Below, piece after piece: positions 12,808 through 26,163 of a DNA stretch of 64,000 bases. The DNA comes from Varroa destructor (taxonomy: Eukaryota; Arthropoda; Arachnida; Mesostigmata; Varroidae). The first letter of the stretch is position 1. Each line of letters opens with the position of its first letter. The translations under genes were made by a program, and so were the position numbers. The notes beneath the pieces are model-generated. The model saw only the letters and a list, made by a program, of their open reading frames with translations, was not told where the DNA came from and ran no database searches. Location: assembly GCF_002443255.2 (NCBI RefSeq), contig NW_019211455.1:21861126-21925125 (forward strand), read 5' to 3'.

Positions 12808-15800
12808 CTAGCAAGCGAAAATAAGAGAAAATAAATTAGCAAACAAGTTCAAGCAAAACGGTTGTGTGATAATATCCATTTAAATATAGTAGAATACAAT
12901 TGCTCCAGGCGCGTGACTGTCGCATTAAACTAAGTTAAAATGATGCTAGCCAAAGTCAGCCGAGGGCTTGAAATCATTAAGATCTTTATACTAGAACTGT
13001 TATTTTTAGCAACAACGAAAATCTTTTTTTGAGCAAAATATTCCGTATGGAGTAATGTGGGAACGGTTTGGGCACTCCGTGTAGACAAAGCCAAGAAAGT
13101 AACGGTAGTAAATAAAAACGTAGTTGACAGTTTTGTTGTCACGACCATTATTCTAAACCGCACCAATATAAAATGCATTATCGGTGGAGTGTAAAGCTGT
13201 AAAACCCGGTGTACAGCGAACACTACTGGAGGTATAACGAGCTGCCCACGAGGGCCACGTGTTAAAATATATGTGCAGTCTTTATTCACGTACACTCACA
13301 CGCCCGAAGCTAATATAATGTATTCGCTGCATACAGAGTAATAATTTACATCAACGATGAGCAAAAACACACTTGGAACTACGAAATTAAAAAAAAATAG
13401 TCAGGACTCCCTACGTACTCGACTCCGCTTCGATACGAAAGGATCATTCCAGTGGTTTCGAAATCCGTTTTCAGCTTGAAAAGAGAAGAGAGTGTGCCAA
13501 AACGGGCGCCAAACTTCAAACTGATGATACTGAGTCCGTCTTAAGCGTGATGGATTGCAAAAACTTAATGTAAAAAAATAATCTATGACACCCATTAAAA
13601 GTTGTAAGGAATGGTAGGTTCATAAACAGATAGGCAGACTAAAGAGTTCAAACTAGGTTAATAAGGTGCGAATCGAAGTTTTTGCTTAGAGTGAGATTAG
13701 ATCGACAACTAGACAAACGAGGTTAACTTCACGTAACAAATTAAATTTAGATGCATCAATACATATATATATTAATCTCTGTTTGCTTATAACCTTTATA
13801 GAAGAGTTTGGTTATCTTTATATTGAACTCACTAACAACTATTTAAAAGGGTTATCCAAATGTAAAAATATTAAATACATCATTCCTTTAAAAGAAAATC
13901 ACTGGTGCATTTCTTTCTTTCAGAACAGCTAACGCAACCCTACTACAAAAGTTTAAAATATTAACTTCCAACAGTCGAATCAAGATGCTGTAACTTCACT
14001 TACACCATCAACTAAAAATGTCATTCTAAAATCCATCGCACATCTTCCAACTAGTGGGAAACGATTTTAGCGGTATTTAAATACTTTTAATGTATGTTCT
14101 ATTAGTTATATGTACCAGTCCCGTAAATTAGGGGGTAATATTGTATGAGTTTTAAAGCAATTATAGGTTTGGCTAATTATAAGTTGTTACGGCGTATATT
14201 TTATTGTCATTTTGTGTCACATCCTCCTAATGTATGAAACTATTTTCTCTGTCTTTGTGTGAAGCCAAAATAAATTTTTATACTAATATAATAAGGTCTA
14301 TGAAGATGAGCTGCTCATTTGACTTGCAATTGGGACAGATAGATATGTTCTAGAATATATTTAAAGCAAGAGGTCGAATCGGGCATATTCTGGTCAACTT
14401 TATCAATTGAGAACACGATATCGTAAAGAACATGCAAAACGCATGCGACTTAATAGAAAATATTAAAAATTAATAAAAAAAAAAAGTACATTCTTTTTAC
14501 GAATGATAAATAGTTGCGTTGTGGGTTTTCTTTATAGGAAATATTTTCTTTATAGAGGAAGATTACTCAACATAGTGACTATAATGTTTTTAAAAAGCTG
14601 TGCAAGCACTTAATCAATGTTTGGAGTTTTACGTCCGGTATTGCTTTAAAGGCTGGTTCCCAGCATGAGACGAAGTGCATTTCTCCGAACATATACAAAT
14701 CGCATTGTGATAATAAACGCCAAGTACCTGTCTGCGTAACTTCAAATCAACGCACAAATATTTCTTGTTATTCGATTGATTCTTATCAAAATGTATGGCT
14801 TAACTTCTAAACAGGCTCACCTTTGCGTTTCGTGTAAGTTGATGTTGATTTTGCTGTGATATTTTATCCTTGTTATTAGGACTTTTTTTTTTATTTGTAT
14901 GTGCCTCGAGAAACGCACTTTGCTTCATGCTGGGAGCCGGCCATCTAAAGGAACGCGTAATATATATATATATATATATAACAAATATGAGGCATGTCAT
15001 CTTGTCTAAATTTATTGCAGTCTTGACTATTCCACGATACAAATTAGTTTTTCATTTTTTCTTTGCTATTTACTAACAATATGAATTTTCGTTTATAAAT
15101 CAGACAATATTTTATGTAAATGACTAACAATATATATACATATATAGAATATTTTACTTAGCCCTTATATGCAACGAATGGGTTGCAACGAATTGGTCCG
15201 AAACTATTAGGTATAGCCGTAAGACAAGTGTGTCCGCAGCTCTGCACTAATATGCAACTCATATTTTACCAGACCTTTAATTTTAGGGAACCCCAAGCTG
15301 AACGAAACCTCACTGTGCACAGACTATGGAAGTGTTCGCAGTACGAGGCAAGTGTGCAGCATTTGGCAGATGACTATGAAACACTGGCACGACGCGGGTC
15401 GGCCTGGCAAAGGTGTATCCATTTTTCATGGAAACGCTTAATTAAAAAAACACGTATACATATTTTAGGTTGCGTTTGATAATATGCGTTTTTTATGCCA
15501 AGAGTTAATGTTTCAGCCAATAAAACCGAACCTATAAGTCTGAGTCGAACATCCCCTTTGAGTATATTCGCTTTCATTTTTTATTAGACCCGAGTAAGCT
15601 AATAATGAAGAATTGATAAGTTCCTGCACCTTAATTGAGATTCGAAATATTGGATACTTCTCTATCTTAATAGACGTTGCTATCCTGGTACGGATCAGTA
15701 TCCGCAGCTTTAATCTTATGACGCCTCTTTTCGATGATGTTAACTTCTGGAAAGATCCCCTTTATAAACAAATGTGTGTCAATGCATTTTGACAATAGTA

Positions 15801-16576
15801 ATTTCCGGTTCCAGATTTCGTGGCATGTATAAACATGTCTCTCTAACGTGTTCGAACATAGCGGTTATTAACTATATGGAAAAATGTGGAAAGAACTGCG
15901 GTGGCAACAGCAAGGTATTATATATTACATTATACACAGCAGCAATGAGAGCGTGAGATAAACTTGCCTAAAGTAAGACGTATATCTAAAGCAAACAGGA
16001 ACTGCGGATTGTATACATTTATATTTACAATTATATATATAAATAAACATTACACTTTATAAATTCAGAGATAATTCTTTATGCAGAAAATAATCGCATG
16101 CCTTCATCTTATCTTTGGTTTAATAGCGATTTATCAATCTTTTTAACCAACTCTCGGTACAAATGAAGTAACGACTTTCTTGGTATCCAAAAACTGTATC
16201 CTATTTAATTAGCTTACTGCTATAACCTTATGAATGAAATGAGGGACTGCACACAAAGGCTACGAGTCTCTCTTTAAACAAGCATTCGACCAGCGCGAGT
16301 TAAAGATTTTTTCTCCATTTATACAGGTTTTGTAGTATGTATCGTTAGCCGTGCCTGAAGCTGCGACCCCTAATCTCGGGAAACTACCACCAGATCACGA
16401 TGTGATGAACAAAACGATTTACTACGATAGATATGAAAACCCCTCGTGTATTACGATGCATTAATATGTATTTGCATATAATAAAAAAACAAGTATCACT
16501 GAACCACTAAATTGAAAATTCTCGCATCTAAAGTAGCAAATTAAGAAGTATACGCGAGTAGGGCCGGGACGGGCTC
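12808..16576. other. Intergenic region with a TA microsatellite
   Basis: Between RpS2 and the TFIIIA gene. No recognisable protein-coding segment. Holds AT-rich DNA and a (TA)n run at 14959-14981. The proximal part near 12810-12900 should contain the RpS2 5'UTR and promoter. Confidence 0.5.
14959..14981. repeat. (TA)n microsatellite
   Basis: Uninterrupted TA dinucleotide run of about 11 units. Confidence 0.9.
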
Positions 16577-19500
16577 TCAATCTTTACTGTCGGAGATTTT
16601 AACCCTTCCCAGCTCTCCATGACTAGCATGAGTATCGCTTCGCCGATCGCTTATTCCGGTAAATGCATCTTTCTCTTTGTCCATTTCCTCCGCACTCTTT
16701 CCGGATTCAACCTTATACGCATTTTGTTCGAGATCATCGAACTGCTCAGTAAATAGTAAAGTTTGTTCTTCCTGATCTGCACCATTATCATTGTAGTCAC
16801 CATGACATTCGGTTCTGTCCCGAACGTCATCATCGCATTCGGATGTACGCTGGTGATCTTCTTTTAGCGTTTCCTGCACACTAACTGACTTTTGATCTCG
16901 TTCTTGGTTAAGTGAGTAGACGGCATGATCGTTAACTCTGGAAATCTTGTCGATTAATGCCAATAAAGCTCCACGAGCATCTGGGTTAACTGTAACGTCG
17001 GCATCCTCAGTAGTTTCGCAACCGCTTCGCTCGGAGGACTCCCCAATTTCTTCCCAGCCAGAAAGCCAAGTTGCAGCTCGCTTCCGTACAACGCCTTTGT
17101 CTTTACGGGGTTTTCGGTCGGCGCCTGCAATTCGGTAGGAGTATCATGGGTTATGGAGCAATTCGTTACCGTGTCTGCTTTTAGAAACTAGATTGTCAAC
17201 TCCATATTTTCATCGAGGCTAATACGTCAGTAATGCAGTAATAGAAATTCGCGAAACGATTTATAAAGCCTAAGTGCTAGGTTAGCAAAGTTGTTATTTT
17301 TAATTTAGGATATATATTCTGCTTCACCGTGCACTTGATCACCTCTCTTCCCTTGTTTCCTATCAAAACAGGCTGGGTTATTACCTGTCCTCACGGCACG
17401 CTTTTCGATTTTAAGCGAACATTTCTTGGCATGTCGCCTAACTGCCTGTTTCGACCGAAACTTTTTCTCACACACAGAACACGTAAAACGGACGCCTTCA
17501 TGAGCTGCCTTTAGATGAGTACGGAGGTTTTTCAGCTGCACAATTTCCGGTGAATATAAACGAATACGGAACATGTCAGACGACAATTGATGTTACAGCA
17601 TCAAACATTGTTTTTGCCTCAGATAGAAATAATACGCTATTTACAGCCAGTTGACGTGCAGATCTGTATCTAGAAGAAAATTTGCTATACTTATGGTAAT
17701 AAAAAGCTATATTCACGAAGAGGTTAGCTGTGTTTTATTCTATTCTCTCTTTCTATATAGTTTCGTTGCTGAAACATCGTACTGTACGTGTCAACGCCGT
17801 TCATCCTATCATCGCAAGTTACTCAAGCACACATGTTAATAGGTGGCTAGATGGTTCCATAAAAAACTCACGTCAAAATAGGATTTGGTGCATCCTTCAT
17901 GAGAGCATAAGTACGCTTCACGTTCATTTTCGTGTGTTGCCAGATGAGCTTCAAGGTTGACTGCAGTAGTGGGAACATAAAAACGAGAAACAATATATTA
18001 AGACCTATACGTGACAAGCCGTAGTGGACAACTCGGTAGAAAATTATTGGCTTTTTGGATATTTCTATTTCTCGTTTGATTCAAAATCACACCTAAATAT
18101 TGAAATAGATAATTAGCCTACTAGTAAATTTAGACATCAACGTCTAATTTCCACATATCGGGTGTACATCCTCGATGCGCTTTAAGTTCGAATGTAAATC
18201 GAAGCAGTGGAATGCAGTGTCTTCACCTGATCTCGTGAAGGTTTTATCACATTTGGAACACCGTTTAACGTTATGCTTCTCCTTGAAGTGCTTTCGGAGT
18301 GCGGACCAAGTAGGAAACCTGAAAAACAGACTGATTGAGATTGCATATGGACAATGAGCAACGAGAAATTCTTTGTTGAATTTTTAGCTAGCTCAGTCGA
18401 GCGCAAAGCGGCTTAAGTAATCACTTTGGTTTATTCGAGTTATGGAATTAGGAAACAATCCAAATACTACCTCGAAGGTAAGCCTCCTCTTAAAACTAAG
18501 GGTCGAATGTATTTTTCATTTAAAAATAGATGTCACAACTAACGTGGGAGCTAATAATTATTAGCTATTAAAAAACTACGTTAAAAATTGCTAGTGCATT
18601 AAACAGCAAACTTGGCAACCACTTCAAACTTAAAGTAAGTCCTTCCATAGTTATTATCAATGAGTTATCTCACCTATGTCCTGGGCATTTTTCACACTCG
18701 TATCCTGCGTGAGTTTTCTCGTGCGCTTTGAGTTTGCTCTGCATAATAAACTGCTTACCGCACTCTTCATGACGACACCTAAACAAGCAGTTATATAGCA
18801 GTTAGCAAACGGAATGGGATTCAATGGTAAAAATAGATTTAATATATTTGAATTGCAACTAGCAATAATGACAATTGCCTAATATTGCTCGTTATTCGAT
18901 AGCGGTATTCTGAAAGTGTTTATAGTCAAAACATTGCTAAAAGTAACACAAATCGTTAACGAAGTATTCCTTTGGCTTAAACACATCATCTACCCGCATC
19001 TAGAGATAACAACTTTAAGAACAGTCTAGAAAATTAAATATAAAAATCATTAGACTCTTCTACGTCATACGAACTTGAATGGCATTTCTCCAGTGTGATG
19101 GTACAAATGCGCTTTTAAGCGACTATGTTTAGCAAATGAAGCAGCGCAATAGGTGCACGCGAGCCTTTCGCCAGGTCTCTGTCTGCCGACATTCTCCCTG
19201 CCTTCGTGGACCCGAGCAATATGCTTTTTAAGGGCATCCCGTGAGTTATATTCCTTGCTACACGACTGCCAAGTACACAAATGCCTATAAATGCGCCAGA
19301 AGCAAATCAACTCACTAAGAAGATCATAAAACCCCTTTAGATCCTAAAAAGTGTCATGATCGCTTACTAATGTTGATTAAACAAGTGAAAGAAAGCCTCT
19401 ATCAATAAAACTAGAAAATAAACTAAATAGCAATTAGGAATAATATACAGTTGCTAAGCGCTATGAAGTGGCAACAAAACCTAACCGCTGTAGTGATTGT

Positions 19501-20196
19501 TCTTGTCCGGCGTCTCTTGTCTCCTTGTGTGCGCGTTCGACGTGTCGCTTAAGATGCCATGACCTAGTGTAGGCTTGGCTGCAGCCTTCAACAGTGCAGA
19601 GATAAGGGCGCTGAAAATGCCCCGAAAACATGCCACACGGGATAAAAAATCAAAGAATCAGGTTTAGCAAAGAACCTACGTTTAAAGCGGACGAACTACA
19701 GAACCAGTCACCGGATTTTGCTCCACATGCCCAGTTTTCTAAGCATGTATACACAACTGGTGCCCATATATTGAGTACGTAAATAATCTCAAAAGCTTAA
19801 AAGCACATAAAACTGAGTAGCTCAATACAAATCGGAAATGCATCGTGGATTTTACAAATTTCATATATATTTTTATCATGGTGCTAGTTAATTATTTCTT
19901 ATACGTACCTCATCCGTATGGGTTCGAACGTGCATTTCCAGAAAAATTGGTTTAACAAAGGCTTTGTTACACCCGGGGACGTCACATACGAAGCGTTTCG
20001 GTTTGTTGGATGAAGTAGTCCAATTCTTATCCTTCTCGGAAATATCCTTGTTATTGATGTTATCTTCGGTGGAACAACTCTCATACTGCCATTGTTTTTC
20101 GCCTTCATGTCGAATGACTCTCGCTTTCGTTGGAAGCTCATTGGGTTTCCCTAGCACTGTCTCCAACGAAATCCGCGTTAAAATATCCGCTTCCAT
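16577..20196 (-). CDS. GTF3A: Transcription factor IIIA, nine zinc fingers, eight coding exons
   Basis: Nuclear factor that binds the internal control region of 5S rRNA genes to recruit TFIIIC/TFIIIB and RNA polymerase III, and also binds 5S rRNA. Coding exons: 20196-19909, 19610-19486, 19284-19075, 18778-18674, 18318-18227, 17960-17872, 17535-17385, 17124-16577. All phases agree and give 535 residues. Nine fingers run from about residue 69 to 342. Finger 1 has C71/C76/H89/H93. Fingers 5-7 show the family's CGKQF...HEKTHAGYEC, TWSALRKHFKEKH and CSKCDKTFTRS. Finger 8 (YLCSHEGCTKSY) is split by an intron. Finger 9 reads CSVC...HAKKC, so its last ligand is Cys. After it, KRAATWLSGWE resembles the TFIIIA C-terminal activation motif; an acidic tail of about 150 residues follows. 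Finger order and linkers match vertebrate TFIIIA from memory. The exon 3 donor (AA/GTTCGT) is unusual but is the only one that fits. Confidence 0.92.
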
Positions 20197-20213
20197 CACC
20201 TTCCACAAAATAC

Positions 20214-20560
20214 CTAATAAAATAAATAACAGCTTATTTTGTTCAACCTTATATCTAATTCTAATATAATAAACTAATTAGGCTACTAAATCATACTATT
20301 AATCTTACGTTATTAAACCCATAACTAGTTGTACGATGAAACAGAACGGTAACCAGTGCGAAGTTCATTTACTGGACGCACAGTTACACACTGCCTAAGA
20401 TCTTTAACTTTACACCTAGAGGGTGGATCGCCGCGGGTTATGATCATTAGCCTACTTACTTCAGTGCCCGTGCCGTGGTTATTTAACTCGCCTCCAGGCA
20501 GACGCCAGCCGCGGCGCGATGACGCGACACGAAACAGAGGCCCTCCGAGGAACCAAAGCG
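20214..20560 (-). promoter_or_regulatory. TFIIIA promoter and noncoding first exon region
   Basis: GC- and CpG-rich sequence at about 20,400-20,560 stands out from AT-rich surroundings. On the minus strand a strong donor (CTGAA/GTAAGT) ends a likely noncoding exon at 20460. A matching acceptor (TTTATTAG) opens the exon with the start codon at 20213. The first ATG after that acceptor is the TFIIIA start at 20196. Confidence 0.5.
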
Positions 20561-21615
20561 AAACTAGGTTTAAGTACTACAGCCTTAAAAACAGAGAAAA
20601 ATTTTCGTTAGTTATACATCATATTTTTATCAGTCATCAATAACATTATGCTTTAAAGTCAGAAAATATAGAACTGTATATAACGGCAACATCCAAAAGC
20701 TCACAGATGAAGGAAAGGCTAGCTCCAAATACAAGTTACCATGAATTACTCTGGCTGAATAGTCATTTTCTAAATAAGACGATATAGCAGAACGTTTAAC
20801 GTTGCTGACAACACTATTGTCGGCTATGCCAACTGCAATTGTTATAAGAACCGCTATTGAAAAAATAGTTTTGTAAGCTCAGATTATATTTACCGAAACA
20901 CATTGTTAATGAGGCGCACTGGTAGAAAACTAGCGATTGAAACGTACGAAAATCGGCCATAGTGCCTTTATTGTTTGTACATAACATCATCTAAAACTAC
21001 TGGACTGTGTTATTTTGGAGTAGATATTGTAATATATCTGCTTGTACAATATTATGGTATTAAGACTACAAATTAAAAAGTGCAAACAAAGACGACCTGT
21101 GCACGCAGCATGAAACGACACCACAAAGCTACACACTTCAGTCTGCTGTTGTTTTTACTATGAGCAAAATCTGATTGATATTAGCCATTATTCTGCATTT
21201 CCATATTTTTAGTTGATATAAACGCGTGTTTATTTACAACTACACATTTGTGTTCTAACAACTGTGTATCGACACGCTCTGCCTGAACTAGAAGCCCAGC
21301 TCATCATATAGATGGCGACTTGCTTTTGCTTCTTAATATGTTTTAATTTAATGTACTATTGTTTTCAGCTCCTAAAACGTACGCTTGCTTACATTTCAAA
21401 ATGAATAGAATTATAACTTCTATATATAATAAAAAAAAGCTGTTTTGTTCGTGCGAACTTTGCTGGTTGCTAGGCGGCATCTAGTTTTTACGGGGTAAAT
21501 CGCGCAGAGCGCTGCTGATGCCGCTGATCCAGGAACTTTACTAGTTGAATTTTTATGTTGTCAACTGTGTTTTAACGCGGTTTAATTTTGCCTAAATAAA
21601 GAAAAAAAAATCAAC
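20561..21615. other. Intergenic region between TFIIIA and mRpL43
   Basis: Divergent spacing of about 1 kb between TFIIIA (-) and mRpL43 (+). AT-rich. No coding or RNA gene seen; the mRpL43 promoter must be in the 3' part. Confidence 0.5.
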
Positions 21616-23342
21616 ATGAATCAGTACAAAGCAGGGATATTTCTGCAGTATAGCCTAACAAACGGCATGCTGCATTATGTACCAAATCTCGCCAGGATCA
21701 CATTCAAATTCTGCAAATCTCATGCATCGTACGTATTGCTCATCACTTAAAGTTCACAACTGTAGTTGTAATATATTTCAAATATCAGAAAAAAATACGG
21801 TTTTATCATTTGTTTTTAAACGAGCTTTATGCATCATGTTGGTATTCTTATAATATCACTTAGTATTAGCGTACTTAGCAAAGTGACTAGGTAACATTTC
21901 GTGCTTATCTACTATAATGACAGGTCTTTGTTAAAAAGCAATGGTGTAGATAACTAGATTCTAAATTAACCTAACGTATTCCATTGTTCTTAACTGTTGC
22001 TTTGACATAGGTCTCGTTACATGCGCGAATTTATTGAGCAGGAGATCGTGGAGTTTGCAAAGGCAAATCCCGCCACGGTTGTCTATCTGCGACCTAGGAG
22101 ACATCGAGATCCCTCGATCGTTGCAGAATACGTAAACGGACACAGGTATGTTTCCATTAGTCCGATAAATATTCGTTCCTAGTTAGAACGATGAATGAAT
22201 TTGTAATTACTCCATATACTTACGCCTATGCTTTAACATCTGGCGAAGTTGACTAACTCGCCATGGATCAATTTCTTTTGAAGTTTAACTACCATTTTGC
22301 GCATCAGGCAGCTGTATCGCCTACGAACGCAATAGATTAGGTTATAGTGCGCGGTTAGGCGAAAGAATATCGAAAGATGGTTGCCTCATAACTTAAGTAA
22401 TTCAATTATGTGCCTAAACATAAGCCGGGTAAGATGTCAAGCGAGACTTCGCCTGTGAAACGTATGTAATACGTACTGGTACTGGTGAAATGTACGCAAT
22501 ACAAATACAACCTAAAGTGGACCGCTTCGACATTTGTAACAGATTGCTGCCAGGCTGTCGCAATGAGGCAAACAAGTAACTGCTCTACATGCACGATATT
22601 AAAAATATCCGATGGTACAGGTCTCATATACTTAGCGGCCGAAGCACAAGAATGTGCATTGGTTTGAGGGTAAGGGCGAATCTGCATTAAAAATTACTCT
22701 ATGTAGAGCCTTCGGCTGGAACAGATGCCGACGCCCTGTCTGCACGTGAAATCTTGATATTGCTGGAATGCTTTACTGACCTACCACAAGCCGTTCCAAT
22801 AGATCAAAATGGAACGACTAACTAAAATGTGGACGATTCGCAGGGACGAGGTTGTGTCGAAAAGTTAACTGTTATAAAAATTAACGTAGTAAGTTGTTGG
22901 CATCCTCTTATGTCTATTGCATTCATTTACCACTTATAATTCGTTACTTTGTCTGGTTAGAGAGCAGCTTCGGTGCAATCCATTTCTTAAGAATGAACTT
23001 ATTAAATGGGTAGAACATTTGAGAACTTCAGCGGGTCATGATGCGAGAAAACTTCTCCGTTACCAGGCGACTAGCACACCTTCAATACAAGGACCTTGGC
23101 ATCCCTGGGTGCATAGGTAAGTTTTTTTGAAGTTCAGACTTAATATCTGGTTTAGAAGTTGCAGCTGATCATCTTCTCTGCTTTTTTTAAGTAATTATTC
23201 AATAACAACGTTGTGCTTTGTTTCTAGAAAAACGGAAAACAACTTTAAGACGTTACCTTCGGAAGAGCTTTCGCGAGCTATCGAGAAGATGCCATCTGCC
23301 ACACAAAGGGTTCTGGACGCGGCTGCCATTCGTCTTCGATAG
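21616..23342 (+). CDS. mRpL43: Mitochondrial large-subunit ribosomal protein L43
   Basis: mL43 component of the mitochondrial 39S subunit, with a thioredoxin-like L51/S25/CI-B8 fold. Exons 21616-21728, 22011-22145, 22961-23116 and 23228-23342 join in phase 2 throughout and encode 172 residues. Family hallmarks: LTNGMLHYVPNLARITFKFC near the N terminus; the SSRYMREFIEQE segment across junction 1 (compare SSRGAREFVE in human); FAKANPATVVYLRPRRH; IVAEYVNGH; and STPSIQGPWHPWV, matching the human NPSIQGQWHPF. The first ATG at 21616 fits homologue length. No TargetP-like presequence is obvious, as is common for this family. It is convergent with mRpL17, another protein of the same subunit. Confidence 0.93.
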
Positions 23343-23439
23343 GCAGCTTCCAACCTGGCAGGAGCAAGGTTCAGCAACGAATACCTGCTTTTATAATATT
23401 CGTTTTCTTTTTACATACTCAGAAAACTACCTAAGACTA

Positions 23440-23445
23440 AATAAA
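23440..23445 (+). terminator. Polyadenylation signal of mRpL43
   Basis: AATAAA about 100 bases after the mRpL43 stop codon. Confidence 0.6.
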
Positions 23446-23915
23446 TATCAAATTTGTTGTGATATATTCACGTTTCGTCTGGCCAGTGCGCACTAAAGCT
23501 CATTTGAATACGGGCATCGAGGTTCGGCTAAAATAAGAGCTCATTGGGTTTTGTTTTTAGATCTATACGGTCGAATATCAGAACGAAATTCGAACAACAG
23601 TTTCAATTAAAATATATATTTTAGGTTGACAACATAATTCAAGAAGTATCTGATTTCTAATTTAGTTCACTTCCGCTGTATTGAATACGGCAAACATATG
23701 CGATATTGACAAGTCCCACACTAAGTTTACTGGTCTACAGCCGAGAAAATACATTAAAACAACTACGATATACTGCTGTCTTTATTTATTATAGCCGCAA
23801 TGGTAACGCGTAAAATTTGCATACGCGTGCACTTTGTTAATAATATTCATAAAAAACCACTTGGCTGTATAGTAACGTATGCAACCTGAAAATTTACGTT
23901 TTTTTTTTTGTATTT

Positions 23916-23921
23916 TTTATT
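23916..23921 (-). terminator. Polyadenylation signal of mRpL17
   Basis: TTTATT on the plus strand (AATAAA in gene sense) about 46 bases past the mRpL17 stop, within a T-rich stretch. Confidence 0.55.
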
Positions 23922-23966
23922 ATTTGTATTTTATTGTATATTCTAAGCATGCGATTATCGGCCTAG

Positions 23967-26032
23967 CTATTTTGGTTCTTTCGCGGTCATTGCCGCAGAT
24001 GAGAGTAAGATATTAGTCAGATAAAGGCTCTTATTAGGTGCCGCGTTCTGCTTAATCGGTGGCAATGGATTCCCTTTGAGCTCAAGGGCGACCCAGTCGT
24101 GATAGTAACGTGGTGTGGCAAGGTCATTTGGATCGTGCGGCTTCTGTGGCGGATCGGCGAGAATCCACAACTACAAATGCAAAGTAGACATCATCAAGCA
24201 AACAACAACTATTAGTTTGACCATAATGTGATAATGGCACAGCAGGTACTTTCGGCCATAAATTTACCATGTTTCAATTAGCCACTTATATTACGAAATA
24301 GCAAATACAAAACAGACGGCGGTAGTGCAAGCAAAATGGAATTGTTGTTGGTGTTACCGACAACCACTATTCAACGTGCCGAAATGGACATGTCGACTCG
24401 AACGAAGTCGTTTCACAGAGGCAACCCTATTCACAACGAGCTGTTGCTGCGATGCGCGTTAGTGTCATTCTGTTGGACTAACAGACTCATTGATTCGGGC
24501 AGCACCCGATAACAACTGTTGATGGGTTAAGATACCCAATACTGTTTTGTACGACAGCCACTTGTTTGGTTGGATCGGGGAGGCGCCACAAGGAAACGTG
24601 CACCGATAAGATATTATACTAAAGATGAGTTTTGTATCGATAGAAATTGCTATTATGGGAAAATCATCAGTATGCGCGTTTCTCTGGGCTCCACCAAGCC
24701 GTTAGCCTTCGTCTACTTGATCGCTAAGAACACAGATTCGTCACGATGATCAAAACAAGTTAATAATCTGGTTCTATTTTGCGTGCGGTGCATGGACAGC
24801 TCTGCGGTTTGAAATCACGAAGTCCGAGATCGAAAGTATAAATAGAAAATAAAAGTGGATAGACATTCAACGGCATTTGATATGAGAGTACACAAAGGTA
24901 AATCAAGTAGATATGCGTGTATTAGTGTATGTTATTATTACAACTATCATAATCATCATTAATTTGCTGCAGTCGATGACTGCAAGTTCACGTATTCTAC
25001 ACAAATACATACTACAAGCATTCCATACTAATAATACAAACATAAATGACCTTCTGTTCCAGCTTCGTACAGGCCAGACCTAAAATGAACTGTATGAACT
25101 TGAATACATTTATTTCGTGTTCACCTCACTGCTAGCCTAGCTTTTTTATCACCTGATAAGGAATGGAGAGCTATAGCTGCAGTCAATGACGAGCTATTAG
25201 ATAACGCAAACTGACATTTGTGAATCCCGAAGTTTCGTTCTGTAGCCGGGGCGCGAGAACTTTGAATAGCTTATGCACAAGCTGCTTTTCGGGTAGCCAG
25301 AAATTCGCAATCTCCATTGTGCGCGCGTGCGCGGGTCCATACACAATCGCGTCCTGAATTAGTCGCTCAGCGTGGTCACGCGTTTCTCCTGCCGAACCTA
25401 ATAAACAGTGTAAAAGTTTCGTGTCGGGAGATATCTATATTTTCATTGTAAATTTCTTCATCCTCACAGAGCCTTACTTCTGCTAACTTGTGCCAGTCGC
25501 GAAAATGACAGTCAAATCTAGGCTCAATCCATAATCCGCCACTCTATCTAGTAATGGTTATACCTCGTTGTAACACTGAACGTTATGTAGCCGGCTATTA
25601 CGCAATAACACACACGTCGCAAGTAGCTGAGCTATTCCTATTGAGGGTCGGTCTGGTATTATTTATCACAAGCAAAAAGTTGGAGATTTAAAACAGGTGC
25701 ATCGGGGAAAAGATGAGGCGAGGAAAAATATTTTTTTAAGACTTTTAGTCGACTTAAAAACTTCATTTTGTCCGTACAGATTTTCAACGCATACTGCCCC
25801 GAACTGTTTCTTTACGTCAATACCGTCACATGTAACACTAAGTCTATTGCGCCACTTTAAGGTTTGTGGAAACAACATAACTACCTGCATTAAGCTCGAT
25901 GCGCTCATATTTTAACAAAGCACCTATGAATCGCTGAAGTCTCTCTATCCGGCCAGGCGCTTCTCTAATGTTCTTCATTTTTAAAGACTTCGCACCGATT
26001 CGGTGCGCGAGTTTCAGTGGAGGGGCAGCCAT
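23967..26032 (-). CDS. mRpL17: Mitochondrial large-subunit ribosomal protein L17 (bL17m)
   Basis: bL17 protein of the mitochondrial 39S subunit, near the peptide exit tunnel. Exons 26032-25885, 25397-25216 and 24170-23967 join in phases 1 and 0 and give 177 residues, against 175 in human MRPL17. Visible bL17 hallmarks: RIERLQRFIGALLKYERIE (the RxxxLRNLxxxLxxHERI motif), DHAERLIQDAI, IANFWLPEKQLVHKLFKVLA and the C-terminal VALELKGNPLPPI, equivalent to the animal mitochondrial EYKGNCLPP element. The ATG at 26032 is the first in-frame methionine; an upstream in-frame GTG is not needed. The middle exon has clean AG/GT borders (GTTTATTAG acceptor, ACAAAT/GTCAGT donor). Confidence 0.94.
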
Positions 26033-26153
26033 GCTTGCCGTTGTTTTGCGGAATGAAAACACCGCTGGTATGCATATAGAGCTAACATTGACAATCGAAT
26101 GCCGCCAGCCCTAGCTCGATGCGCCTTTCTTATCATCGAATAAGCAAGCGGTA

Positions 26154-26163
26154 TTTGGCGGGA
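26154..26163 (+). promoter_or_regulatory. E2F-like site in a bidirectional promoter
   Basis: TTTGGCGGGA matches the E2F/DP consensus core. It lies in the 264 bases between the divergent start codons of mRpL17 (-) and the small three-exon gene (+). Function is inferred from position and motif only. Confidence 0.4.

Noticed and set aside
12930..13295. 121-codon minus-strand frame upstream of RpS2
   Set aside because: No domain, no signal peptide pattern that convinces, and AT-driven composition; likely chance.
18130..18226. Finger-like string (FELKAHRG) in the TFIIIA intron after exon 5
   Set aside because: Resembles part of a duplicated finger exon, but lacks a clean acceptor and zinc ligands; probably coincidence.
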